From assembly GCF_011777495.1 (NCBI RefSeq), contig NZ_JAATJS010000008.1, positions 61,003 to 125,002 of the forward strand: a stretch of 64,000 bases of DNA, read 5' to 3'. Below the pieces are notes generated by a model, which worked only from the letters and a program-made list of their open reading frames with translations, searched no databases and had not been told where the DNA came from. Both the position numbers and the translations under genes were made by a program. The DNA is from Microvirga terricola (GTDB lineage Bacteria > Pseudomonadota > Alphaproteobacteria > Rhizobiales > Beijerinckiaceae). Of this stretch, positions 50,443 to 59,944 are shown piece by piece (position 1 is the first letter of the stretch; every line of letters begins with the position of its first letter).

Positions 50443-50786
50443 CGCAAGCCATCACGGATCATCGTATTGATATCGATAAGTCCCCCGAAGCTGGACGACT
50501 GACCTTGGCGAATTCGGTCGACCTCTTTCATGATCCAAAGACCGACTGACACCAGTTGCGCGCGCAGCGTCTCCGGCAATCCGTTCTCTTGGCTCACCAG
50601 GTCGTCAATCAGGAGGCCCCAGAGTCTTTGAACGAAGAAGAGGGCATCTGCGCCCTCTTTCGAGTTCGCTCCGGTGGCGCTCGCGGTATTGAGCAGGTCT
50701 ATTGCCCGGTCGAAGGCAAGTTTCTCCCGTTCGCGGCATCCATCGGATGCATCCTCCAGAATTTCGGCATAGGAAAATCGGTACAT
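50439..50786 (-). CDS. flaF: Flagellar biosynthesis regulator FlaF
   Basis: 115 aa. FlaF pattern: EREKLAFDRAIDLLNTASA, then RLWGLLIDDLVSQENGLPET and LVSVGLWIMKEVDRIRQGQS. FlaF is needed for flagellin synthesis and opposes FlbT. 20 bases after flgL, and four-base overlap with flbT, so the hook-filament junction genes and the flagellin regulators share a transcript. Confidence 0.96.
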   Translation of the reverse strand: MYRFSYAEILEDASDGCREREKLAFDRAIDLLNTASATGANSKEGADALFFVQRLWGLLIDDLVSQENGLPETLRAQLVSVGLWIMKEVDRIRQGQSSSFGGLIDINTMIRDGLR

Positions 50787-50806
50787 GATGCCACCATCAA
50801 GCGGGG

Positions 50807-51856
50807 TTACAGATAGTTGATAAGGCTGATCTGACGTAATTGGGACGTGAGCGAATAGGACATCTGGATTTGAGTCGTCAGAGCATCGACTCTTGTTTTC
50901 GCCTCACCAGGATCGACCTCTTCCAACCTGCCGACGCCCTGGTCCAGAATGTTCTTCTGAAGCCCCATGCGCTCATTGGCCTCGGTCACTCTCTTCTCTG
51001 CCGTGCCGAGTTGCGCTTGAATGTCGACAACTCCGTTGTTTGCGTACCCTAGTGTCGATATCATCTTGTCGACGATGACCTGTTGCGCTTCGGTCCTCAG
51101 TCCGGAAAGGCCAAGATCCGCTGCCATGGTGTAGGCCATAGCGAGGTTACGCATCGCATCCTGATTGGCGTTCGTCGAAGTTTCGATTTTCTCGGTCGCG
51201 GAAATCCGGCTCTCGATATTTTGGTTTGATGCACTCGACCAAGTACCCTGCCAGTTCACCGGATCGAAGAGCGTCGCGAACGCTCCGTTCAGGAAGGTAT
51301 CCATCTGAGCTGCGGTGATGTTGAACGCCGCCGGATCCGTTTGCGAGACTCCGAAAGCCGCCATGAAGGCGGCGTCGACCGCGGCCTTTGTCGCTGAGGG
51401 AGGAACATCCGTATACTCAGTCACAGGCTTTTGCTTCGTGTTCGTTCCCGCAAAGATATATTGCCCGCCGGTCGACTTGTTCAGCTCGGATACCAGAGCC
51501 GTAAGTTGGATCTTTGCGCCATCCTGCACCGTTTTGGCGCCGCGTTCCAACGGTGGAACCGACAGAAGAGAGTTTAGAAAGGACTCGGCGGATGTGCGGA
51601 TATTATCGAGGGCTGACTTCGTTCCGCCAAGCCGGAGGGAGACGGTCCCATTGCTGTCGATCAAGGCATCTAGTTCTGCGCGCTCCTGACGAAGCGTAAT
51701 CGCCTGACCTGTGCGCGAACCCAGAGCAAGCCCGACATCAGCGTGTCGCCCAGTAACAATCTCTTGATTGGCCTTTGCAAGATCGGCTTGCAGTTTGTTC
51801 ACCGCGCTACGTGGTGAATTCCAGAGATTCAATGTGGATATGAAACTCGTCTTCAT
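50807..51856 (-). CDS. flgL: Hook-filament junction protein FlgL
   Basis: 349 aa flagellin-like protein. N-terminal helix region (RSAVNKLQADLAKANQEIVT, GRHADVGLALGSRTGQAITL) and C-terminal helix region (LDQGVGRLEEVDPGEAKTRV, TTQIQMSYSLTSQLRQISLI) pair in the D0/D1 core; the middle is a variable domain. Four bases after flgK, ends just before flaF. Flagellin genes themselves are outside the window. Confidence 0.94.
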   Translation of the reverse strand: MKTSFISTLNLWNSPRSAVNKLQADLAKANQEIVTGRHADVGLALGSRTGQAITLRQERAELDALIDSNGTVSLRLGGTKSALDNIRTSAESFLNSLLSVPPLERGAKTVQDGAKIQLTALVSELNKSTGGQYIFAGTNTKQKPVTEYTDVPPSATKAAVDAAFMAAFGVSQTDPAAFNITAAQMDTFLNGAFATLFDPVNWQGTWSSASNQNIESRISATEKIETSTNANQDAMRNLAMAYTMAADLGLSGLRTEAQQVIVDKMISTLGYANNGVVDIQAQLGTAEKRVTEANERMGLQKNILDQGVGRLEEVDPGEAKTRVDALTTQIQMSYSLTSQLRQISLINYL

Positions 51857-51860
51857 GGAC

Positions 51861-53330
51861 TTATCTCACCGCGCTCAACAGCGTTCTGAGCATCTCATCG
51901 ATCACCGAAATGAGCTTTGCTGACGCAGCATATGACTTCTCGAGCTGCAACATCATCGCAGTCTCATCGTCGGTGTTGACGCCCGTTGCATTTGACAGCG
52001 CCTCTGAGGCACGCCCAAGGAGCGTTGTTTGATAACTGGCGGCGGTCGCAGCATCCTTGCGCGTAGCCTCAAGCCAGCCCGCAGACGAGGCCGCAAATCC
52101 CTGAAGGCTTGCCGTCGCGCCCAGGCCGAGAGTGGGATCGAATGCCCGGTCGGATGCGATCTTGTCACCGAGCTCGTACAAGCGATCGGAGAAGGCCGCA
52201 TTGGTGCCTGGCGCGCTCGGATTATAGACGTAGCTCGCACCGTTGACCCCTCCGTCCCGGAGCAAATCAAGGTTTCCCCCTTGGTCTGGATCAACGAGTG
52301 CATTGATACTGATCGTTCCCGCGAGCCCCTTCAGTGCCGCGCCGGACGGCAGAGCCGGCCCTCCGGGATAAGTGAAGAGGCCTGGGCTATCCGGAAGAAC
52401 TGGGACTGCCGATTGATCGCTCTCGGCAAAAGCCTCGACCAGCCCTCTCGCGACCTCGTCCAGCTGCGCTTGATACGCGGGAGCGATGTCGTCGCGCACG
52501 GTCGCCAGACCAACGATCCGCCCGGAGTGCAGCGGCATGGGAGCGCCGGCCCCTGTTACCTGGACCCCATCGATGTAGACGGCGGATCCGACGGTCCCAG
52601 CGCTGTATGTATGGGTCGGATTGAACGTAACTGAGCGGGCCGTCTTTTCAAACAGCGCGACGCCACTTTCGGTATAGATGGCGACGTCGTTGTTATCCCG
52701 CGTGGCAATGGTGATTCCCATCTCCTCGGAGAGCTGTGCGAGGATGTGGTCGCGCGTATCGAGGCTATCAGTGACATCCGCCCCGGAGGCTGTCCCTTTC
52801 ACAACGGCCCTGTTCACCGTTTCGAACTGACGCAGGAGGTCATTGACGCGGTTGACTGATTCAACCATCTCGGCATCCGCGTCCTCGCGGACCTTCTGTA
52901 TGGTCTTCGTCGCGTCATTGAGCGCCGCAGCCAAATCACTCGCTCGCGTCAAAACTGCCTTTGCGAGGATCGGATTATCAGCCTCCTTCGCGTATTGCTG
53001 TAACGCCGAGTTAAGGGCCCCGATCCGGGCAGCTGGCGACTGATTGAGCGCCGTGTCGCTAACAGTCTGCTTGAGCCTGTCTAGCCCATCCGAAATCGCC
53101 TGCTTCCCCGCAAGATCCGATGTCGCCCCCAGCATCTTAAAGAAGAGCGCGGGGTCGCTGGCACGGGTGATCGACACTCTCGCCGATCCACCGCCGGTGA
53201 CGAGAGTCGCGATCTTTCGGGAATAGGAAGGATCTGTCGCGCCAGCAGTATTGCGCGACACAACTGCCAGCTGCGAAGATGACGCTTGGAGCGATGAACG
53301 CGCAGTATTCAGCGCAAGTGATAAGGCCAT
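51861..53330 (-). CDS. flgK: Hook-filament junction protein FlgK
   Basis: 489 aa. N-terminal rod-hook motif SLALNTARSSLQASSSQLAV with NTAGATDPSYSRKIA, the FlgK helical part (SDGLDRLKQTVSDTALNQSP, NRVNDLLRQFETVNRAVVKG, DSLDTRDHILAQLSEEMGI) and the C-terminal end VNTDDETAMMLQLEKSYAAS, AKLISVIDEMLRTLLSAV. The ATG with GGAG nine bases upstream gives the normal MALSLAL start. Follows flgE by 34 bases. Confidence 0.95.
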   Translation of the reverse strand: MALSLALNTARSSLQASSSQLAVVSRNTAGATDPSYSRKIATLVTGGGSARVSITRASDPALFFKMLGATSDLAGKQAISDGLDRLKQTVSDTALNQSPAARIGALNSALQQYAKEADNPILAKAVLTRASDLAAALNDATKTIQKVREDADAEMVESVNRVNDLLRQFETVNRAVVKGTASGADVTDSLDTRDHILAQLSEEMGITIATRDNNDVAIYTESGVALFEKTARSVTFNPTHTYSAGTVGSAVYIDGVQVTGAGAPMPLHSGRIVGLATVRDDIAPAYQAQLDEVARGLVEAFAESDQSAVPVLPDSPGLFTYPGGPALPSGAALKGLAGTISINALVDPDQGGNLDLLRDGGVNGASYVYNPSAPGTNAAFSDRLYELGDKIASDRAFDPTLGLGATASLQGFAASSAGWLEATRKDAATAASYQTTLLGRASEALSNATGVNTDDETAMMLQLEKSYAASAKLISVIDEMLRTLLSAVR

Positions 53331-53364
53331 GATATCAGGCTCCAGCAATGGCCACAGGAAGAAC

Positions 53365-54594
53365 TCAACGCTTGAGGCTCATGAGAACGTCAAGAAGTTC
53401 GGACCCAGTTTGAAACACTTTGGAGTTCGCCGTGTATCCTGTCTGAGCCTCAATCATCGCGGTCAGTTCGGTGCCAATATCGACGTTCGACTGCTCCAAT
53501 GCGCCAACCGCAATTTTGCCCAAACCACCCTGCTCCGCAAATCCGACCTGAATGCCGCCGGAGTCGATGCTCGCCTCATAAACGTTTCCGGCACGGGGCG
53601 TCAGATTGTCAGGGCTGGGTACGTTCGCGAGCGGAATCTTGTAGGCCGCGATGCGCGTACCATCTTCATAAACCGCATAGACGGTGCCGTCGGATCCGAA
53701 CTCCGCTCCCTTGACTGCGGTTGGGGCATTGCCGTTCGCCGCACCCTTGACGTCGTATTCTCCTGCGAGCTGCGTCATGCCCGCCATATCGAGAGTAAAT
53801 GGCTGACCGTTGGGGATGGTAAACGCCATGGAACTGGCGCCAGTCAATTGACCCATCACATCGAAAGTCAGCGTCGCCGGCCCTGCAAGAGGCGTCGCTG
53901 GGAAGCTCGCCGGATTGGCTGCGTCGAACACAGCCACCTCCCAAGTGTTCGCTGACGACTTCGTTAAATAGATATCGAGCGTCACCTTATTGCCGACATT
54001 GTCATAGGTGACGAGGGACGACTTCTTCGAGAAAGTGGCGCCCGCCGGCGGGCGGCTCGCTGCTGGCACTGCGGCCTCTGAGAACGGGAGATTTCCGGTG
54101 ACCATACCGTCAGTGGAGGGGCGCGCCTGCATCGCCATCGACGAGACATTGACAGGCACCAAGCCGCTAAGGCTATTCAGCGCAACATTGGGCGCGCCGC
54201 CGGCGAGGCTGTAGCCAAGAAGCTGGAAGCCCGCGGCATTGACCAGGTTGCCTGACGGACCATCGATGACGAAGTTTCCGGCGCGCGTCAGATAGGGTGT
54301 CCCAGACTTATCCGATACGACGAAGAAGCCGTTGCCGGAGATCGCAAGGTCACTTCCCGAAGTCGTATATGAAATGGGTCCTTGGTCACCAATCGAGTAG
54401 CGAACCGTCGTGTTGACGGCGCCCGAATTGTACGCGCCCTTACCGGATGAAAGAATGAGAGACGAGAATTCAGTTGAAGCCCGCTTGTAGCCACTCGTGC
54501 TCGCATTCTGGATATTGTCGGCGACGGTTCCCAACTTGTTGGACTGGGCGTTCATGCCGGAAACGCCGCTGCGGAGGACGCCATAGAGACTCAT
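53365..54594 (-). CDS. flgE: Flagellar hook protein FlgE
   Basis: 409 aa. Starts SLYGVLRSGVSGMNAQSNKL and NIQNASTSGYKRASTEF, the rod-hook family pattern, and ends VGALEQSNVDIGTELTAMIE, AQTGYTANSKVFQTGSELLD. The middle contains the hook D1/D2 domains (SDLAISGNGFFVVSD; YLTRAGNFVIDGPSGNLVNA). It forms the flexible hook. GGAG is six bases before the ATG. First of the flgE-K-L run; a 109-base gap separates it from fliI upstream, which may hold its own promoter. Confidence 0.95.
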   Translation of the reverse strand: MSLYGVLRSGVSGMNAQSNKLGTVADNIQNASTSGYKRASTEFSSLILSSGKGAYNSGAVNTTVRYSIGDQGPISYTTSGSDLAISGNGFFVVSDKSGTPYLTRAGNFVIDGPSGNLVNAAGFQLLGYSLAGGAPNVALNSLSGLVPVNVSSMAMQARPSTDGMVTGNLPFSEAAVPAASRPPAGATFSKKSSLVTYDNVGNKVTLDIYLTKSSANTWEVAVFDAANPASFPATPLAGPATLTFDVMGQLTGASSMAFTIPNGQPFTLDMAGMTQLAGEYDVKGAANGNAPTAVKGAEFGSDGTVYAVYEDGTRIAAYKIPLANVPSPDNLTPRAGNVYEASIDSGGIQVGFAEQGGLGKIAVGALEQSNVDIGTELTAMIEAQTGYTANSKVFQTGSELLDVLMSLKR

Positions 54595-54703
54595 CGTGGG
54601 CTCCAAAAATATATGTCGCAGGATAAGTAGACGACGATTGGCTTGCGCGGGGCTGGCTTACCCGGCGATGCGAAGAGGCAGGACATCAAACCAGGCTGGC
54701 CCA

Positions 54704-56026
54704 TCATTTCCGCAATATCTCTGCAAGCTCTTGGAAGGCGTCGGTGCTCGCGGGCATTGCTGGGTCTTGCCGTAACGCATCATAGATCTTCGGCACGAGA
54801 GCCACGGCCTGATCGAGTTCGGGATCGTTTCCGGGGTTATAACCCCCCATAAGACGAAGATCGCGCGTGTCTTCAAAACGCGCGATCATGCTTCGAAGCC
54901 TTCTTACAAGTTCCTTCTGCTCCGAGGTCCAGACATTGTCTGCAAGACGGGAGATCGAGCCAAGGACGTTGATCGCCGGATAGCGCCCCTGATCCGCAAT
55001 GGCACGGTCAAGAACGATGTGGCCATCCAGGGTTCCTCGAATGCTGTCCGCGACCGGGTCATTGTGGTCGTCACCGTCAATCAGAACTGAGAAGATCCCG
55101 GTAATGGAGCCTTTGCCCTCTTCACCCGGGCCGGCCCGCTCAAGGAGCCGCGGTAGATCGCTGAAGACGCTTGGCGTGTAGCCACGAGCAACGGCTGGCT
55201 CTCCCGCCGCCAGGGCAACATCGCGCGCTGCATGAGCAAATCTCGTGACAGAGTCGACGATGAGGAGAACAGATTCGCCGCGATCACGGAAGTATTCTGC
55301 GATGCAGAGCGCGGTTTTGGGGGCCTGCCTTCGCATCATGGGACTTTCGTCGCCCGTTGAGACGATCATCACCGCGCGGTCACGGGTCTGTTCAATCGGC
55401 CCTTCGAGAAATTCCCTCACTTCGCGCCCTCGCTCCCCTACCAGGGCGACGACAATGGTATCGAACCCTTGGCACCGGGCGAGCATTGAGAGCAACGTGG
55501 ACTTTCCAACGCCGGATCCTGCGAAGATGCCGATGCGCTGGCCATGGCAAAGAGGCGTAAACAAGTCGATCGCTCTGACCCCCGTCTTGAGGGAACTTTG
55601 CACGCGTGCGCGGCTCATCGCGGGGGGCGGCTCGGCGTCGCTCGGCATGGGGTCTGACCCGATCGAAAGCGGACCTAAGTCATCGATCGGATCGCCCATT
55701 GCATTGACGACCCGACCCTTCCATAGCGGATGCGGCATGAGGCTGGCGTGCCCCAATCGGCGTGCACGATAGCCTACGCTGGCGTCGATACGGCCCTCGA
55801 ATGGCTTGACGACGACTGCGTCGGCGTCGATCCGCACAACTTCGCCGATCTGAATGCGGCCGTTTGCGTCAAGACCGATCCGATCTCCCAATCGCACGAA
55901 CTGCGAAATCCCGCTAACGCTGTAATGGCTTGGGGCAACCTCACGGACGATGCCGCTCACGTTGAGCAAGTGAGATGACGACAGACCTGCCGTGATTGCC
56001 GCTTCCAACCGATCCAGAGCGTCCAT
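54704..56026 (-). CDS. fliI: Flagellum-specific ATP synthase FliI
   Basis: 440-aa F1-beta-like ATPase. Walker A AGSGVGKST at 169-177, GERGREVREF, DSVTRFAHAARDVALAAGEP (Walker B region) and SITGIFSVLIDGDDHNDPVA. It releases export substrates from chaperones at the gate. 31 bases after flgF on the same strand. Its partners FliH and (if the guess is right) FliJ are not adjacent here. Confidence 0.97.
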   Translation of the reverse strand: MDALDRLEAAITAGLSSSHLLNVSGIVREVAPSHYSVSGISQFVRLGDRIGLDANGRIQIGEVVRIDADAVVVKPFEGRIDASVGYRARRLGHASLMPHPLWKGRVVNAMGDPIDDLGPLSIGSDPMPSDAEPPPAMSRARVQSSLKTGVRAIDLFTPLCHGQRIGIFAGSGVGKSTLLSMLARCQGFDTIVVALVGERGREVREFLEGPIEQTRDRAVMIVSTGDESPMMRRQAPKTALCIAEYFRDRGESVLLIVDSVTRFAHAARDVALAAGEPAVARGYTPSVFSDLPRLLERAGPGEEGKGSITGIFSVLIDGDDHNDPVADSIRGTLDGHIVLDRAIADQGRYPAINVLGSISRLADNVWTSEQKELVRRLRSMIARFEDTRDLRLMGGYNPGNDPELDQAVALVPKIYDALRQDPAMPASTDAFQELAEILRK

Positions 56027-56057
56027 AGCCGGCCCTTCATGTCATCCTAACGGTCGA

Positions 56058-56783
56058 TCAGGCACTAGGCCCCAAAGCGCGAATTGCGCTTAACATGGAT
56101 GATTCCGTCTCCGAAATCGTCGAAGCGGCACTGTCGAAGGCGCGCGAGATCGAGATCATTCTCGTCATCTCGAGGACAGGGTTGACGTTGGCTCCCTCGG
56201 TGAACCCCTGCTGCACACCGATTGACGTGAAGTCCTGCACCGCGGTTGCCGGCATGCTCGGAATGACGCTCGCGTTCCCGGCGCGCGTCAAATGGCTCCG
56301 ACTATCAATCTTGAAGAGTCCCAGAGAGCCGACTTGGCTGTTGTCCTGGGACATCATCCCGTCTTTTCCGATACTCAGAGGCCCACCTGTGGGATTGACA
56401 ACGATTGGTGTTCCACCAATGTCGAGGACGGCATACCCCTCCATCGTCTGAAGGGCCCCACTCGCATCCATCTTCATCCGACCATCCTTGGTGTAAGCGG
56501 CCCCTGATGGAGTGTTGATGGACAGCCATGCATCACCCTGAATAGCAACATCGAGCGGATTATCCGTTCTGCTGATGGATCCGGGCCGGCGCGAAATAAA
56601 GGTGTCGCCCTGCGAAACAAACGCAACCGTCCCGGCTCCAGCCTCCGATAGAACGGACTCGAATTTCACTTCCTCCGCACGGTAGCCGGCCGTGCTGAGA
56701 TTTGCGACGTTATTGGCGACCGTATTCAGCCGTCGCTCAAGGGCGACCTGCGCAGAGAGCGCAACATAGAGTCCCGATTGCAT
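56058..56783 (-). CDS. flgF: Flagellar proximal rod protein FlgF
   Basis: 241 aa. Rod family start SGLYVALSAQVALERRLNTV and NVANLSTAGYRAEEVKF, middle AYTKDGRMKMDASGALQT, and end GFTEGANVNPVLEMTRMISI, FDSAASTISETESSMLSAI. The gap in length (slightly short) and sequence pattern fit FlgF rather than FlgG. Two bases after the DUF1217 gene, so it is in the leftward transcript that starts opposite motA. Confidence 0.93.
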   Translation of the reverse strand: MQSGLYVALSAQVALERRLNTVANNVANLSTAGYRAEEVKFESVLSEAGAGTVAFVSQGDTFISRRPGSISRTDNPLDVAIQGDAWLSINTPSGAAYTKDGRMKMDASGALQTMEGYAVLDIGGTPIVVNPTGGPLSIGKDGMMSQDNSQVGSLGLFKIDSRSHLTRAGNASVIPSMPATAVQDFTSIGVQQGFTEGANVNPVLEMTRMISISRAFDSAASTISETESSMLSAIRALGPSA

Positions 56784-56785
56784 TC

Positions 56786-57568
56786 TTAAGAACCACCCAG
56801 CTTAATTCGCTGCAAACTCATAAGGAGATCGACGTTCATACCCCCGCCCGTTTGTGCGGCGTCGAAAAGAGTAAGGACGGGCGTTGAGGCTGTGCTATTC
56901 TGGGCATCCCAAAGGCTCGCGAAGCGCTGCAGGAACCGCTGGACTCCCTCAGGCTTCTGAAAACTCGTGAGATCGAGCTTCCGCTTGATCATCGCGGCCT
57001 GCGCGTCAACGTTTCCGCCCATCGCTTCCTGCGAGAATCCGAGCGCCGTTCGGGCGACCTGCAACAGGGCGGGGTCCGCGAGGATGTCGTAAGGACTCTT
57101 GATGCTCGCCGCGTTTCGCTGGAAATAGAGAGCGAGGCGAACGCCGGAATCTTCATCGCCGATAGAACTCTCGAGCGATTGGCGAACGTACTTGTCGATT
57201 GTACCCTGCTGGGCCTGGTCAAAAGACGTCGTCGCCTCTTTGTACCGGACGAAATTAAATGTGCCGACAAACTCTTTGTAACGTTTGTCAGAAAGGCGAT
57301 TCGCAAAGCTATCCTTGCTATCGATGCCCTCTGTCAGAGCCTTACGCATGAACGCCTTTGCGTAAGTCATGTCTTCGAGGCCATAGGCCTTCATCGCATA
57401 TTTGTAGAGCCTGTTATCAGCCAAGAAGGCGTCGATTGACTTCACCTTGCCGATGTTCTTCAGGTAATAGTCCGTTTCTCGCGAAACGATAGGCTCCGAC
57501 GCCGTGCGGTTCAGAGACTTCTGCAAGTCCCTGGAAATCAACTGATAGTTTGTGAACGTTGATGTCAT
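56786..57568 (-). CDS. DUF1217-type flagellar protein
   Basis: 260 aa, helical. TFTNYQLISRDLQKSLNRTA, KSIDAFLADNRLYKYAMKAY, AFMRKALTEGIDSKDSFANR, RYKEFVGTFNF and DILADPALLQVARTALGFSQ are features of DUF1217 proteins, which are encoded in flagellar clusters of this order. The function is not established; export or assembly help is inferred from neighbours. An AGAGGTGA ribosome site precedes the chosen ATG. First gene of the DUF1217-flgF-fliI run, divergent from motA. Confidence 0.86.
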   Translation of the reverse strand: MTSTFTNYQLISRDLQKSLNRTASEPIVSRETDYYLKNIGKVKSIDAFLADNRLYKYAMKAYGLEDMTYAKAFMRKALTEGIDSKDSFANRLSDKRYKEFVGTFNFVRYKEATTSFDQAQQGTIDKYVRQSLESSIGDEDSGVRLALYFQRNAASIKSPYDILADPALLQVARTALGFSQEAMGGNVDAQAAMIKRKLDLTSFQKPEGVQRFLQRFASLWDAQNSTASTPVLTLFDAAQTGGGMNVDLLMSLQRIKLGGS

Positions 57569-57697
57569 GAGGATCACCTCTATCAATTCCTGGTAAACCT
57601 CTAAGCTTGCTCGAACCTGACCCGGACGATTTCCAGCCTCGCGCAAGCCTCTCCCGATAGGTTCCCATTATCTGGATCTGGATGTGAGGCAGGGTCA

Positions 57698-58591
57698 TTG
57701 GGCGTTATCATCGGCTTTGTTATTGCGGTGGTCTCGTTGTTTGGCGGGTTCGTCGCGATGGGCGGCCACCTTGCCGTCATCTGGCAACCTTGGGAGTTCG
57801 TAATCATCGGCGGTATCGCGATCGGTACTTACATCATCGCAAACCCCATGCCGACCGTCATAGATACCGGCCGGGCGGCAGGAGAAGCTATCCGCGGCTC
57901 TGTGCCGAAGCGCCCGGAATACCTCGCGCTTTTGGGACTTCTTTATGCACTTATGCGAGAACTTCGCAGCAAGCCGCGCAACGAAGTCGAAGGTCACATC
58001 GATGACCCGCAAAATTCCGAGATATTTAAGAACTTCCCGGAAATTTTGAAGGCGCCCGAACTCACACTTTTCATCTGCGACTACGTTCGTCTCATCATCA
58101 TTGGAAACGCGCGCCCGCACGAGATTGAGGCGCTGATGGATGAAGAAATCGGAACGTTACGTCGCGACAAGCTGAAGCCCTACTCCACACTCACGACGGT
58201 AGCAGAGGCGTTGCCAGCGTTGGGCATTGTCGCCGCTGTTCTTGGCATCGTCAAAGCAATGGGCGCCATCGATCAGTCCCCGCAAATCCTCGGCGGGTTG
58301 ATCGGCGCGGCGCTCGTTGGAACCTTCGCCGGCATCTTCTTCTCGTATGCGGTCCTGTCCCCTATGGCGCTGAAGGTAAAGGCAACGAGAGAGAAGCAGT
58401 GTCGTGTCTATACGATTGTCAAGCAAACATTGCTGGCATTCATGAACGGGGCATTGCCACAGATCGCCGTCGAGCACGGTCGAAAGGCCATTTCAATCGC
58501 CGACCGCCCAACCATCGACGAAGTCGAGGCGGCAACGATCTCCGGCGGGGGCTCGAGAGGCGGTGATGTTGCGCAGAAAGAGGCCGCTTGA
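57698..58591 (+). CDS. motA: Flagellar motor stator protein MotA
   Basis: 297 aa. Four membrane segments: two near the start (VIIGFVIAVVSLFGGFVAMG, WEFVIIGGIAIGTYIIANPM), then the cytoplasmic loop with charged residues that contact FliG (RRDKLKPYSTLTTVAEALPA is at the end of it), and two later (LPALGIVAAVLGIVKAMG, ALVGTFAGIFFSYAVLSPMA). It forms the proton channel with MotB. The start is TTG, giving GVIIGFV as in other MotA proteins; no ATG fits. motB is not in the window. Confidence 0.96.
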   Translation: MGVIIGFVIAVVSLFGGFVAMGGHLAVIWQPWEFVIIGGIAIGTYIIANPMPTVIDTGRAAGEAIRGSVPKRPEYLALLGLLYALMRELRSKPRNEVEGHIDDPQNSEIFKNFPEILKAPELTLFICDYVRLIIIGNARPHEIEALMDEEIGTLRRDKLKPYSTLTTVAEALPALGIVAAVLGIVKAMGAIDQSPQILGGLIGAALVGTFAGIFFSYAVLSPMALKVKATREKQCRVYTIVKQTLLAFMNGALPQIAVEHGRKAISIADRPTIDEVEAATISGGGSRGGDVAQKEAA

Positions 58592-58593
58592 CC

Positions 58594-59523
58594 ATGAGTG
58601 CCGCTCAGAATGCGAACGACATTCGTGATCGTCTTCTCGATGCAGCGGGCCTGTCACTTGACAGGCTTCCGATGCTCCATGTGATTTTCGATCGCATGGC
58701 AACATACTGCGCGGACCATCTCCGTCACCTCGCCGCATCACCAATGTACTACTCATTGAGCAGTATTGAGAGCGGTCGCATCGGAGACATTCTCGAGATT
58801 TATGAAGCCAACGCTATCGCCGGCGTCTTCAATGCGCCCGAGTGGGACAGCCACGTCCTTATCGGCTTCGATCGTGATTTTGTCTTCACGATGGTTGAGG
58901 TCCTTCTCGGTGCCGACGGCTCGGAGCCGCCCGTTGACGAGGAACGCGGCTTCTCAAACATCGAGCTCCGCATCGCGCAGTCGATCTTTGAGCAAATGGG
59001 TAAGGCTCTTCAAGCATCATTCGCGCTTGTCTCCGATACCAAATTCAAGTTCGAGCGCAGCGAAACACGAATGGATTTCGCCGTCATCGGCCGCCGGAAT
59101 AATCAGTCGGTGGTTGCGAAATTTCTTCTCCAGGCCCTCAACCGGGGTGGGGAAATGTTCGTTATCATCCCGCAATCGGTCCTGAACCCGATGCGCCAGA
59201 CATTGGCCCGCGTTCTCACCGGCGATTCCTCCGCTCGAGATCCGCGATGGACGAAGCAAATCACCAGCGAGGTGAAGCGGACGGAGGTGACGCTCAGAGC
59301 GGTTCTCGAGGAACGGCACCTGACGCTCGGAGAGATCGCCGATCTCAAGATCGGGCAAATCATCGACCTCCAGGCTACGCCTCGCAGCAGAATCAAGCTC
59401 GAGAGCAACGATGAAGCCCTGTTCTGGTGCCACGTCGGCCAGGCCGACGGCTCATATGTGTTGCGGGTTGATGATTTCGTCGATCAGGAGCAGGAGTTTA
59501 TCGATGATGTCCTCTCTCGTTAA
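58594..59523 (+). CDS. fliM: Flagellar motor switch protein FliM
   Basis: 309 aa. Middle CheC-like domain (about 35-220: SSIESGRIGDILEIYEANAI, DRDFVFTMVEVLLGADGSEP, NIELRIAQSIFEQMGKALQA) and C-terminal SpoA domain (VTLRAVLEERHLTLGEIADL, KIGQIIDLQATPRSRIKLES). The EIDxLL-type CheY-binding segment found at the N-terminus of many FliM proteins is not seen. The ATG two codons after the motA stop was taken; TTG two codons earlier is also open. Second in the motA operon. Confidence 0.95.
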   Translation: MSAAQNANDIRDRLLDAAGLSLDRLPMLHVIFDRMATYCADHLRHLAASPMYYSLSSIESGRIGDILEIYEANAIAGVFNAPEWDSHVLIGFDRDFVFTMVEVLLGADGSEPPVDEERGFSNIELRIAQSIFEQMGKALQASFALVSDTKFKFERSETRMDFAVIGRRNNQSVVAKFLLQALNRGGEMFVIIPQSVLNPMRQTLARVLTGDSSARDPRWTKQITSEVKRTEVTLRAVLEERHLTLGEIADLKIGQIIDLQATPRSRIKLESNDEALFWCHVGQADGSYVLRVDDFVDQEQEFIDDVLSR

Positions 59524-59848
59524 CATCGTTCTCTTTATTGCGCTGGTCACGACAAGCATCTGCGTCCTTGGCATGTACCAGAAGCTGAAGCGCCTCAATG
59601 CGTATCACGCCGAGTATAGGAGGACCGCCGATCAGACCGCGGAAGCTCTTCGGCTTGCCGGCATTTCTCTGAACTCATTCGCGACAGACGGGCGTGATGT
59701 CCTCGGTGCACTCGATACGAGAATCTCCGAGGCCAGGGATCTTCTCATCGCGCTCCAGGATGCGGCGCGGACACCGGGATGGGAACCGCTTCCACCAGCG
59801 GCGACTTCGGCTGCGCCAAGAACAACAGACGGCCAGATCCCATCATAA
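59504..59848 (+). CDS. Small membrane protein between fliM and fliN
   Basis: 114 aa, no confident family; it resembles short membrane proteins of unknown function (DUF6468-like) in alphaproteobacterial flagellar operons. Membrane segment at about 2-22 (SLVNIVLFIALVTTSICVLG), then helical MYQKLKRLNAYHAEYRRTAD and DVLGALDTRISEARDLLIAL, ending proline/alanine-rich. Its start overlaps the fliM end by 20 bases and has GGAG seven bases upstream, so it is translated with fliM. A scaffold or stator-related role is a guess. Confidence 0.72.
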   Translation: MMSSLVNIVLFIALVTTSICVLGMYQKLKRLNAYHAEYRRTADQTAEALRLAGISLNSFATDGRDVLGALDTRISEARDLLIALQDAARTPGWEPLPPAATSAAPRTTDGQIPS

Positions 59849-59944
59849 CTTGGCGCGCCAGCCATCCTGCGACCAGTAGCGCGATAAGGCTCTCGTGTCT
59901 AAACCTCGAGCGATTACACCGAACCTGATAGAAGGTACTTTTTG

